A stretch of 20,970 nt of DNA, taken from IMG/VR virus record IMGVR_UViG_3300042868_009857, positions 1 through 20,970 of that record; one strand, written 5' to 3'. How positions within the stretch are numbered: the stretch's first letter is position 1; the number at the start of each line of letters is the position of its first letter. A model generated the notes under the pieces. That model saw only the letters and a program-made list of their open reading frames with translations. It was not told where the DNA came from and ran no database searches. Origin of the DNA: a virus. This document shows, one piece after another, positions 1 through 7,585 of this stretch. The translations under genes and the position numbers were made by a program.

Positions 1-187
1 AATCTAAAGTCAAAACATTACCCGAAACTGTACCGTTCAAAGTTGAATCAATCGGAGTGTAAATAATATTCCCTGTAGTTGTATTAATAACCCCTAAAAT
101 ACGATTCAATTCAATCGTTCCATAATCAGTAAACGTAATTGTTTTAGATGTTTTATCGAAATTATAATTGTCTATTTTTATTTTCAT
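1..187 (-). CDS. Partial phage tail or structural protein (N-terminal 62 residues)
   Basis: This gene begins at an ATG at 187 and runs off the left edge, so only the N-terminus is visible. It starts MKIKIDNYNFDKTSKTITFT and continues with a short beta-rich stretch. The first A of its ATG is the last base of the upstream TAA (TAATG), which suggests translational coupling to the collagen-like gene. The opening, with alternating polar and hydrophobic residues followed by a 'TITFTDYGTIEL' segment, resembles the start of small structural proteins found at the distal end of tail clusters in Bacteroidota phages; this is from memory and not a search. The function is unknown, but a tail-tip or fibre-associated role is the natural inference from position. 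Confidence 0.7.
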   Translation of the reverse strand, partial: MKIKIDNYNFDKTSKTITFTDYGTIELNRILGVINTTTGNIIYTPIDSTLNGTVSGNVLTLD

Positions 188-828
188 TATCCTAATATTA
201 ATGTATTAATGAATGTTCTATTTTTATTATCGTTGTTCCATTGGCTTTGAGTTCCTACGTAACCTTCTTGAACTGCTATTTCATAAGCTGAAAGTCCGTT
301 AGTTCCATTTGTGCCGTTAGTTCCATTTATACCCGCAACACCTTGATTTCCTGTATCACCCTTATCACCCTTATCTCCTTTATCACCTTTTAAGCCTTGA
401 ATACCTTGGTCTCCTTTGTCACCTTTTGCAATTTGCGCCAAAATAACATCTTCAACTATTTCATCTTCAATAATATCATAAGTCAATATGGCTTGAATTA
501 AATTTGAAGTGGAATTATTTGAAAACTTATTTTGTGTATTTAAAATACTTAAGTAAAAAATATTGTTTGATTTTTTAACGCCTAAATCAGAGAAATCAAA
601 TGCCATTGAAAGCTTTAGCTTACCGTTCATTCTCATTGTTTTTTCACTTGATAATTTAAGTAAAAAAATATTTTCTGTTTCAGTTTCTAAAAATTGATTC
701 TTTGAATATGTAGCTAATGGCAATGAGTCGGAGTACAAACAAAAATCTTGCAACTGCGCCATTTTTTCCAATGGAACAACAATTGAAAGTGTCAAAGAAT
801 CTCCTTGTTGTATTTGTATTTCACTCAT
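187..828 (-). CDS. Collagen-like tail fibre protein
   Basis: The protein has 213 residues from the ATG at 828; an in-frame TTG six bases upstream is a less likely start. Residues 1-135 form a beta-rich domain, probably the part that joins the fibre to the tail. Residues 136-178 are 14 uninterrupted Gly-X-Y triplets, first GDK/GDT-rich and then GTN repeats. A C-terminal segment follows with an AYEIAVQEGYVGTQSQW motif. Related motifs often follow collagen-like repeats in phage fibre and bacterial surface proteins. Collagen-like segments form trimeric triple helices in phage fibres, so a trimeric fibre or receptor-binding part is inferred. The collagen segment contains no proline. The last residues (FINTLILG) resemble the end of the neighbouring 860-1303 product. 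It is coupled to the downstream gene through TAATG. Confidence 0.85.
   Translation of the reverse strand: MSEIQIQQGDSLTLSIVVPLEKMAQLQDFCLYSDSLPLATYSKNQFLETETENIFLLKLSSEKTMRMNGKLKLSMAFDFSDLGVKKSNNIFYLSILNTQNKFSNNSTSNLIQAILTYDIIEDEIVEDVILAQIAKGDKGDQGIQGLKGDKGDKGDKGDTGNQGVAGINGTNGTNGTNGLSAYEIAVQEGYVGTQSQWNNDNKNRTFINTLILG
295..423 (-). repeat. Gly-X-Y triplet repeat within the collagen-like gene
   Basis: This 129-base segment encodes 14 Gly-X-Y triplets and a final Gly. At the DNA level it is built from near-identical 9-base units, seen on the plus strand as runs of 'cccttatca'-type and 'ttagttcca/tttgtgccg'-type repeats. Such repeats can gain or lose units by slippage, which would change fibre length. 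Confidence 0.85.
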
Positions 829-859
829 TTGCAATATTTTTTGTAAAAGTAATTTAAAA

Positions 860-1303
860 TCATAAAATTAATGAATTAATGTATGAAATATTTAAAAATG
901 TTTGGTCTAAATTATCCAACTGTGATTTATACTCATTATTAAAGTCATTTGTAGATAATCCGTATAATGTCAATGAAGACGAACCTCCACCACCACTTAC
1001 AACAACTTCACTTCCAGCAACCGACCATTTAACTGTTCCAGTTCCAACGGTATGAACCTTAAATCTGTAAAACGCCCAATCAACAGAATCCAAAACAATA
1101 GGAGTGATAGGACTAACACCAACATAACCACTTAAATCAAAATAGTTTAAATTATCGTTTGAATATTGAAGCGTGACTAATCCTGTAACCGTTCCAATAG
1201 GCTGTAAACTCGTTTTACCGTTCCATTTAGCTGTGAAATTCCCACCAACATTCGATAATGAGTTTAGTGTTAAATCTGTTGTTATAAGCGTATTTTGTGG
1301 CAT
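860..1303 (-). CDS. Tail-tip or fibre-associated structural protein
   Basis: The product has 147 residues and starts at an ATG that overlaps the upstream stop as TAATG. It is beta-rich, with a glycine/serine linker (GGGGSSS) near residue 106. After the linker comes a C-terminal segment with a LSTNDFNNEYKSQLDNLD motif, similar to the 'TTNDF..yKtKLdgi' helices that often precede fibre ends in phage tail proteins. It ends in YINSLIL, closely matching the end of the adjacent collagen-like protein in both residues and DNA. I do not recognise a named family. Its place between a 280-residue structural gene and the fibre gene suggests a small distal tail component. Confidence 0.65.
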   Translation of the reverse strand: MPQNTLITTDLTLNSLSNVGGNFTAKWNGKTSLQPIGTVTGLVTLQYSNDNLNYFDLSGYVGVSPITPIVLDSVDWAFYRFKVHTVGTGTVKWSVAGSEVVVSGGGGSSSLTLYGLSTNDFNNEYKSQLDNLDQTFLNISYINSLIL

Positions 1304-2145
1304 TATTTAGTAAATTTAGAACGTTTATTTTTGAATTTATCTTCTACTTTTACAGTGATACTAGCTTTCGGATGATTATAAGTAGCTTTCGGACTTTCTG
1401 CAACAATTACAGCCGTGTTTAAATATTGATTATGATTGAAAGCATTGTAATCGTTTACATACATTTCATTTTCATTCAATAGATGCTGTTCACGTAATTT
1501 ATTTACAATACACTCACTTTCTGTTTGACACGTTAATTCGTATTCAACAATTGATTCTCTAAATGATTTGCGAGTTTCACGGTTATTATAAACTAAGTTT
1601 TCAACTAACATTCCATCTTGTGAATTCCCAAACCAACCATTGAAACAAAGTGAATCTTTTATTTTAGTATCTTTGAAATTAATATTTTCAAACGTTTGGA
1701 ATGAATCGAAAATACTTGTAATCATAACCTTGTGGTTCAATCGCTGTAAATCGTAGTTGAATAAATTGTAATTACCCCAAATAAACGAATCTTCAATTCC
1801 TGAAATTAAGAAATCAATTCTTATTTGATAACATCCAATTCCGTATAAGTCAATGATATTTGACCAGTCTACAGTTGTGTAAAGTGCATCTTCATCGTTT
1901 ACGAATGGTAAAGCGGTCAAAATAACCTCAACATCGTTCGGTCTAACTAAAACAAAACTAACCTCCTGAGCATCCTTAATCCATGCACTTGTGTACATTT
2001 TCTTTTCAGGGTCGTTTGTTTCACTTCCAAATACATCAAACTTACAGTAACACTCATCCGCACCTCTATTTTGGCGTGTGTACATTGAAGGCAATTTTAC
2101 AACCTTAACAACATCTTTTACTCGTTCTTCAAGTGCGTAAGCCAT
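1303..2145 (-). CDS. Phage structural protein of the tail-tip cluster
   Basis: The 280-residue product starts at an ATG one base after the upstream stop. It has no signal peptide or membrane segment and looks like a mixed alpha/beta fold. Cysteines sit at 32, 34, 105, 167, 206 and 212. The stretch from about 187 to 245 (NNRETRKSFRESIVEYELTC, then NEMYVNDYNAFNHNQYLN) follows a pattern I associate with structural proteins of Bacteroidota phages: a charged segment leading to 'eyev.l..', then a small domain ending in 'e.yi.DYN..NH..Y'. It lies between a 130-residue protein and the fibre proteins, so a role in the baseplate or fibre attachment is likely. No enzyme motif is visible. Confidence 0.65.
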   Translation of the reverse strand: MAYALEERVKDVVKVVKLPSMYTRQNRGADECYCKFDVFGSETNDPEKKMYTSAWIKDAQEVSFVLVRPNDVEVILTALPFVNDEDALYTTVDWSNIIDLYGIGCYQIRIDFLISGIEDSFIWGNYNLFNYDLQRLNHKVMITSIFDSFQTFENINFKDTKIKDSLCFNGWFGNSQDGMLVENLVYNNRETRKSFRESIVEYELTCQTESECIVNKLREQHLLNENEMYVNDYNAFNHNQYLNTAVIVAESPKATYNHPKASITVKVEDKFKNKRSKFTK

Positions 2146-2146
2146 G

Positions 2147-2539
2147 TTAAACTACTTTTTCTAAACCACTAGCTGTTAAATCCCAATAACGTATATTTTG
2201 AATACGATTTGGACTAAAAGGAATTTTATTAACACGGTCGATCTCTAAAATGATATTATCATCTGCATTTTCTAAAATATCTATAACATTTGCACCGCCC
2301 AAAGCAGGAATTGTTAAACCGACACGTCTGTATAATATTGGAAAAGACATAATTTGTTTTCTATTGCCGTTTACATCTAATGAATATTCATGTAATGTAA
2401 ATTGATAAACGTCAACTTCTCCGTTTTCAGTATTTACTTTTGTTGCACCCCATTCATTTGGGTCAATCTCAAAATATACTATATCTGAAATTTTTAATTG
2501 TGCATTAATTAATTGCGGTTGTATTGTTCTTACTGCCAT
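2147..2539 (-). CDS. Small tail-cluster protein of unknown function
   Basis: The 130-residue protein starts MAVRTIQPQLINAQLKISDI and is predicted to be mostly beta-strand with no membrane segment or cysteine. It sits between a probable tail fibre gene and the 280-residue structural gene, with one base separating it from the latter. Length, composition and position suit a small tail-tip or fibre-connector component. I do not recognise a family, and the role is inferred from context alone. Confidence 0.6.
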   Translation of the reverse strand: MAVRTIQPQLINAQLKISDIVYFEIDPNEWGATKVNTENGEVDVYQFTLHEYSLDVNGNRKQIMSFPILYRRVGLTIPALGGANVIDILENADDNIILEIDRVNKIPFSPNRIQNIRYWDLTASGLEKVV

Positions 2540-2555
2540 TTTATGTTTTATTTAA

Positions 2556-3380
2556 TTATACTATTTTTAATGTTCCTGAATCATTCCAAACTGTTCCGCT
2601 TGCAAGTCCAGCACTCGAAGTTGGTATTCCAGTCAGTTTCATTAATCCTAATGAAAGTTTAAACATTCCATCATTCTTGTCAATGCTTACAATTTCCGTA
2701 TCAACTAAACCGCCTCCAATCATACCACGTATTGAGCCATCACTAGACTTATGTCCGAACTTCCACTTTCTACCCGTGTTTGTATCAATTTGAGTAAAAT
2801 ACGACTCACTATTGTCGTTGTTAATTTCGATTGAATCACTCGCAAATGTACCAAACGCACGAAGTTCCGCAAAGTTCCAGCCGAAAGTCCAATCCCCTGA
2901 ACCACTTTTAAATATACGTACTGCATTTGCAGAACTGTTTTTATTAATACCCTGAGTTGATGCACCAAAATAAATTGGTGTTGTAGCTTCCATTGTAACA
3001 GCACCATAGAAACGAGATGAGTTATCGCCAAACATTTTCATAGTAACTCCGTTATCAGAGTTAAAAGCGTGTGTTTCGTCACTTATTAAACTACCGTAAC
3101 CATTGAAATTTAAAGAAGCTAAACCAATTGTCGGAGCGATAAACGTTTCGAATGTGAAATCTTTAAATTTCGCCATTGTCATACGGTTTGAATCTCCATC
3201 ATGTGAACGATTGCCCGTTAAAGTTAGATTTGCGTTTGCAAAGTTTTTACCACCTACATTATCAGGTTTAATTTTCTTTGAATCCCATGTTGTACCGTTG
3301 AAAGATGCAATATACATCCAATCACTAGCGCTTGTTGTTGTTGCTTCTAACGCTAAAGCACTTACTTTACTATCAGCCAT
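2556..3380 (-). CDS. Tail fibre or receptor-binding-like protein
   Basis: The 274-residue protein begins MADSKVSALALEATTTSASD, then WMYIASFNG and a KKI segment. This 'KvSALa..a......D...i....g...KKi' opening is common at the N-terminus of tail fibre proteins, where it attaches to the tail. The long middle is rich in Gly, Asn, Ser and Thr with repeated aromatic beta-strands (FYGAVTMEATTPIYFG, for example), as in beta-helical or prism fibre shafts. The end, LASGTVWNDSGTLKIV, matches the 'lpsGtvw.d.gtlkiv' ending I know from phage fibre proteins. Its ATG directly abuts the stop of the 761-residue gene. A role in host recognition is likely but not shown. Confidence 0.75.
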   Translation of the reverse strand: MADSKVSALALEATTTSASDWMYIASFNGTTWDSKKIKPDNVGGKNFANANLTLTGNRSHDGDSNRMTMAKFKDFTFETFIAPTIGLASLNFNGYGSLISDETHAFNSDNGVTMKMFGDNSSRFYGAVTMEATTPIYFGASTQGINKNSSANAVRIFKSGSGDWTFGWNFAELRAFGTFASDSIEINNDNSESYFTQIDTNTGRKWKFGHKSSDGSIRGMIGGGLVDTEIVSIDKNDGMFKLSLGLMKLTGIPTSSAGLASGTVWNDSGTLKIV

Positions 3381-5666
3381 TTATTCTAAAATTAATTTAT
3401 TATTATCTTCTTGAAGTAACAAGAAATCATCTTCTTGTAATATAAATTCACTTACACCAGCTGGATTTAATGCAATAAACGCTCCAACACTTACATTTTT
3501 TGACAAATCTAGTTTATTACAATCAATATAACAACTAACTTGTACAGAATTACTTGCTAAAAGTGTAACTGTAGCTAAATCGCCTGTAATTGGTTGTAAT
3601 GGATTATTAACATCGAAATCCGTTGGAACCTTAGTTGAAATTAAAAAACGTGGGTTTGATTCCTCGGGTTCAATTGTAATTGTTCCATACATATCAATTC
3701 CATCCAATGTAAAAATATCAGTCCATTTTGCACGAATTTCCATTATCTCACCATCGATAAATGAAGTCACTTGTGTTCCGTCTAATAAATGATAACTTAA
3801 TTCATGGTTAATGAATGGCGAATCTTCATAAGTTCTAATCGTAATAGGATTTGAAAAACTAAACGTTTTATCGTTGTCTGTAATCGCTTGTGTAGTTATC
3901 TGAATATTCCACCCGCTTAAATCATCGTATGTGAACCAATCTTGACCTTTAAATGGGAAGAAATCAGCATTAACACCGCTTTGAATATTCCAATATTGCC
4001 ATTTTAATAAGAACGGATAATACAAACGCACACCGTATTCCGAAATAGTATCAACTAAAGCATCATCATTGATTAAAAAAGCCTGTTTTTTTGCGCTTGT
4101 TGTAGGTAAATTATTACTAACACCTAGCTGTAAGTCGATCAATTGCTTACCACTAAAAACTGGTGTAGCTGATAAATCGAAACTAGCTTCTTCTAACGTG
4201 AATCTTTCACCCGTTGCGCTTTTATACGCTTCAATGAATACTTTTACTTCTTTGTAGAAAATTGATTTATCAAACACAAAATTTAATAAATACCCTAAAT
4301 CGTCCTCTGTTATTCGTGTTATTCCGCTGAAAAAATTATCCGTTACGGGTGTAGTTTGGTTTTCATCGTGTCTTAAGAATTGGCAAATATCTCCAAGTTC
4401 CAAGTCACCCCATACATTAACGGCTTTATTCATTTGACCATCAAAAATGGTGTGATTTACATTACCCGCTTTAAACCAAATTATCATACGTCTGTCTCCG
4501 TCAGGTCGAGACTCAATAAAATTAGTAAATGCTGTATTTGGATTGAAAATAACTTGGTATTCTGTTTGTGTTGGTGAAATAACACTAATAACACCAGTTG
4601 TTAATGTGTAATTTGCTCCAGTTGGGTTTGTCTTTGATGAATATACCGTGCTTGTAAAAGGGACAAAACTTTCTGAAAGCATACATAAATTACTTTGACT
4701 TTCGTACTTATTATGGTTGTAGCTATCATCTAAAGGAACGTAAACAGCGCCTATTTGTATTTCAGTTGCGCTTGTTTCAACAGTAAATCGAACATTCGTA
4801 CTTTGGTCGTAATTTAAACCACCGTTTACGCTTAAAATATTTACTCCTTGCAATACTGAATCAACAACTCCTACATTATAAGCTTCGTCTAAATATCCTG
4901 TGTTTGCACTAAGTGAATAATTAACGGATGAAACACCGAACGGCTCACTTGGCGTTACTCTCGCTTCAAGTTTTAAAAAATGCCTATAACAAGACGAGCC
5001 AAGAAATGAATTAGGGTCAAACAAACCACTTTGATGCGTTCCAATTTCGAGAGTGTAGTATCTTTTTCCACCGTCAATAGAATCGTAAGTTAAGTTTCCA
5101 AATGTTTCAAATTGTCCTGATAATTTACCAACTCCATAAGCGTTTATTGTAGTTGTTAAAGGTGCTGAATTTAAACCGTCAAAACGTAAAATAGTATTTT
5201 GTCCATCAATCAATGATTCAGAACTGCCAACAACTCCATTTTGAACATGATTAGATAAAGCATCCAATTGGTCGTAAATCGAAGTTGATACAACCTCAAT
5301 CTTATTAACTGAATCAAATGTCTGTCCATTTGTAAGCCCACTAGGCAAACTAGATAATTCAATGACACCGCCAACAATATTGCTAACAGTTGCCGAAGTT
5401 GTGCCTGAGATTGATCCTGAAATATCGTATACGTTTACATTAACAGTTTGACCAACTCGGAATCCTGAATCAAACCATGAACCAGAATATAACTGTAATT
5501 GGTTAGGACTTAAACCAACAACAACCAACTGCGAGTTACTAGAAATTAACTGAATCGACAACTCGATATTAAAACGACAAATAACTTGGTCAAGCAAATT
5601 CGCTTGATAAAACGTTAAAACGTTCCCAAAAATATCTTCGTATTCACTACTTAGTACTCGTATCAT
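3381..5666 (-). CDS. Large tail-tip or baseplate structural protein
   Basis: The 761-residue protein overlaps the end of the preceding 65-residue gene by 20 bases. It is almost entirely beta-rich, with many Ser/Thr/Asn residues, no membrane segment and no recognisable catalytic motif. It ends with a repeated acidic pattern (EFILQEDDFLLLQEDNNKLI), which I recall at the C-termini of structural proteins in Bacteroidota phages. Its position two genes after the hub-like protein and before the fibre genes suits a central tail-tip or baseplate component that carries the fibres. An adhesin-like role is also possible. Confidence 0.7.
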   Translation of the reverse strand: MIRVLSSEYEDIFGNVLTFYQANLLDQVICRFNIELSIQLISSNSQLVVVGLSPNQLQLYSGSWFDSGFRVGQTVNVNVYDISGSISGTTSATVSNIVGGVIELSSLPSGLTNGQTFDSVNKIEVVSTSIYDQLDALSNHVQNGVVGSSESLIDGQNTILRFDGLNSAPLTTTINAYGVGKLSGQFETFGNLTYDSIDGGKRYYTLEIGTHQSGLFDPNSFLGSSCYRHFLKLEARVTPSEPFGVSSVNYSLSANTGYLDEAYNVGVVDSVLQGVNILSVNGGLNYDQSTNVRFTVETSATEIQIGAVYVPLDDSYNHNKYESQSNLCMLSESFVPFTSTVYSSKTNPTGANYTLTTGVISVISPTQTEYQVIFNPNTAFTNFIESRPDGDRRMIIWFKAGNVNHTIFDGQMNKAVNVWGDLELGDICQFLRHDENQTTPVTDNFFSGITRITEDDLGYLLNFVFDKSIFYKEVKVFIEAYKSATGERFTLEEASFDLSATPVFSGKQLIDLQLGVSNNLPTTSAKKQAFLINDDALVDTISEYGVRLYYPFLLKWQYWNIQSGVNADFFPFKGQDWFTYDDLSGWNIQITTQAITDNDKTFSFSNPITIRTYEDSPFINHELSYHLLDGTQVTSFIDGEIMEIRAKWTDIFTLDGIDMYGTITIEPEESNPRFLISTKVPTDFDVNNPLQPITGDLATVTLLASNSVQVSCYIDCNKLDLSKNVSVGAFIALNPAGVSEFILQEDDFLLLQEDNNKLILE

Positions 5667-5844
5667 TTGCCATTTGTGTTGCTTGTTTCAAATTGTCAAG
5701 CTGTTGATATAACGCTTCTTTACTTCTTTGAAAATCAGGATTGCTCAATATATCTTTATCAGTAATGTTAGTTACTTTGTGTTGAACGGTTTGCAAACCC
5801 TCTAACAATTGATTGCTAAGTTGTTCTAATTGTTTGAAATCCAT
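5647..5844 (-). CDS. Small coiled-coil tail protein
   Basis: This 65-residue product starts MDFKQLEQLSNQLLEGLQTV and is highly helical and Gln-rich, with heptad-like spacing of Leu and Val. It lies four bases after the 578-residue gene and overlaps the next gene by 20 bases, so it is translated as part of the tail operon. No family is recognised. A small structural or assembly helper for the neighbouring large tail proteins is the most likely role. Confidence 0.65.
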   Translation of the reverse strand: MDFKQLEQLSNQLLEGLQTVQHKVTNITDKDILSNPDFQRSKEALYQQLDNLKQATQMANDTSTK

Positions 5845-5848
5845 GGTG

Positions 5849-7585
5849 CTAATTTATTAATTTTTTTTGTAAATTGAACGCCCAATTACTAGGTTCTTTG
5901 AAAGTTATTTTTGCAAGGTTCTTGTCATCCAAGTATTCAACCCTTAACAACTCGCAGTTTTGCCCGTTAATTGGTGCATAATTACTGTATTGCAAAGAAA
6001 AGAATTGTTCGTCTGAAATATTACAATCGGAAGCTTCTAAAACTTTAAAACAGTTGTTCCCAATGAAATCAATGTCATGAAATAACGTTTCAATTTCACG
6101 CGCTCCGATTAAATCTTTGTAATTCGCTGGCTGTTTTCTTACTTTGCCATCACCAACTAAAAATAACAGTTTCGTCTTTGTGAAAAATTGTTCACTAATC
6201 TGCAAAACTCCAATCCTATCATTTATGTTTTGAACTAAGTTTGACGAACCGCCCAAAGTATTTATGACTGTATCAATAAATCCAAATAAATCTTGTAATC
6301 TATTCTCAATCCAATTCAAATTCATTTTACGACTGCCTAATGCAAAAGGAATCATCACTTCGTTAAATCCTTTGATTGAAACTAAATCTTTGTTTAATAC
6401 AACAATCGGTTCAGTTGAATCTTCACAATCATTAACATCAAAATCATTGAATGTATGAATATCGTTAGGGTCAGTCAAAAGCTTAACATATTGACGTTTG
6501 TACATTTCGTTTGTATTCAATTGGTAGCCATTTCTTCGAGTGCCTTGTATTGATAAAGCTGTTGTTATTCCAGAAGTGAATGTATTAAATACAAAGTCTC
6601 TTCGTTCAATTCTTACAATCTTATTACCACTTGTTGCATCTTGGTAAACTAGCATTTTAGCATTGTAAGTAGTCAAAACGCTTTCAATTGCTTCTCCAAG
6701 TGTTCTAATAGTGTCACTCTTTGTTGGGTGTGTTGTATTAAAAGCGAAGTTTAAATCATTTTCAAGTATATCAAATATGTTTTCCTTTTCCTTAATCAAG
6801 GGAACGGGAAGAACATAGTCAAAACGTCTACTATCTAATAACGTACTTTGTAATTCATATCCTAAATACTGGCATCCTAATCGAATTAAATCACGCAATG
6901 AATTAGCGTAGTAATAACGAATTTTAGGTAAAATTAATTCTCGCAACTGTTGAGCGAGTTTAATTATTGCAATAATCAAAGCGACTGTGTAAGCAATTTG
7001 TGCAACTAGTTTAGCAATAGCACCAATTAAATGCGCTGGTGAAGGGTCAACAGCTTGTACAAACTCCTGAACCATGAACACGGTATCTTTAATCGCTGTA
7101 TAAAGCGCATCACTCATCACATACAAAGTAATTGAAAGCGAAAGACCTTGTTCAAGTTGGTTGTTTTTAATTATTACATAAGGCGTTTGTACAGCAGTAG
7201 AACTAAAAGCAACCCCATTTGATGCCAAATTCTCGAAAGTAAGTCCATCAGCTTGTGTTTTAAATATTTCATTACTATATCTTCTTTTTACCTTGCATTT
7301 GTATTGAAGCGCTCCAAACTCATCCTCTTCAATAGTCATTCCATCAACAAAATCAACGAAGTAATTAAGAACTTGACCGTTTGTTAACTCAAAGTCGTAC
7401 GGTATTCCCTCCTGAGCGCCTATTGTATTTAAATGATTGTCGATTATTTCAAGTGCTTCATTTACAAATGTAATTGTATCAACATTCACAGCAACAAGTG
7501 TCATAGGGTCACCGTAATCAATAACAAGACCAATATTAGTGTAATCCTTTGGAGTTATTTCCTGACCGTTTAAAATATGCTTCAT
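5849..7585 (-). CDS. Baseplate hub or distal tail-like protein with an internal hydrophobic helix
   Basis: The 578-residue protein directly follows the tape measure, with ATGA overlap of stop and start. In siphophages this slot normally holds distal tail or hub proteins. Residues 1-180 form a mixed alpha/beta domain. A strongly hydrophobic helix at about 184-210 (AHLIGAIAKLVAQIAYTVAL, then IIAIIKLA) is long enough to span a membrane. The C-terminal two-thirds is a large domain resembling hub-type tail proteins in general character only. The hydrophobic helix might insert into the host membrane during DNA delivery; this is inference. No peptidase or lysozyme motif is seen. Confidence 0.7.
   Translation of the reverse strand: MKHILNGQEITPKDYTNIGLVIDYGDPMTLVAVNVDTITFVNEALEIIDNHLNTIGAQEGIPYDFELTNGQVLNYFVDFVDGMTIEEDEFGALQYKCKVKRRYSNEIFKTQADGLTFENLASNGVAFSSTAVQTPYVIIKNNQLEQGLSLSITLYVMSDALYTAIKDTVFMVQEFVQAVDPSPAHLIGAIAKLVAQIAYTVALIIAIIKLAQQLRELILPKIRYYYANSLRDLIRLGCQYLGYELQSTLLDSRRFDYVLPVPLIKEKENIFDILENDLNFAFNTTHPTKSDTIRTLGEAIESVLTTYNAKMLVYQDATSGNKIVRIERRDFVFNTFTSGITTALSIQGTRRNGYQLNTNEMYKRQYVKLLTDPNDIHTFNDFDVNDCEDSTEPIVVLNKDLVSIKGFNEVMIPFALGSRKMNLNWIENRLQDLFGFIDTVINTLGGSSNLVQNINDRIGVLQISEQFFTKTKLLFLVGDGKVRKQPANYKDLIGAREIETLFHDIDFIGNNCFKVLEASDCNISDEQFFSLQYSNYAPINGQNCELLRVEYLDDKNLAKITFKEPSNWAFNLQKKLIN

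Noticed and set aside
295-423. CRISPR-like array or tandem repeat element
   Set aside because: The repeats are nine-base in-frame codon units for Gly-X-Y with no spacers, so they are explained by the collagen-like protein.
2720-3031. Minus-strand ORF of 103 codons in another frame of the fibre gene
   Set aside because: It lies wholly within a well-supported gene on the same strand and has no gene-like junctions.
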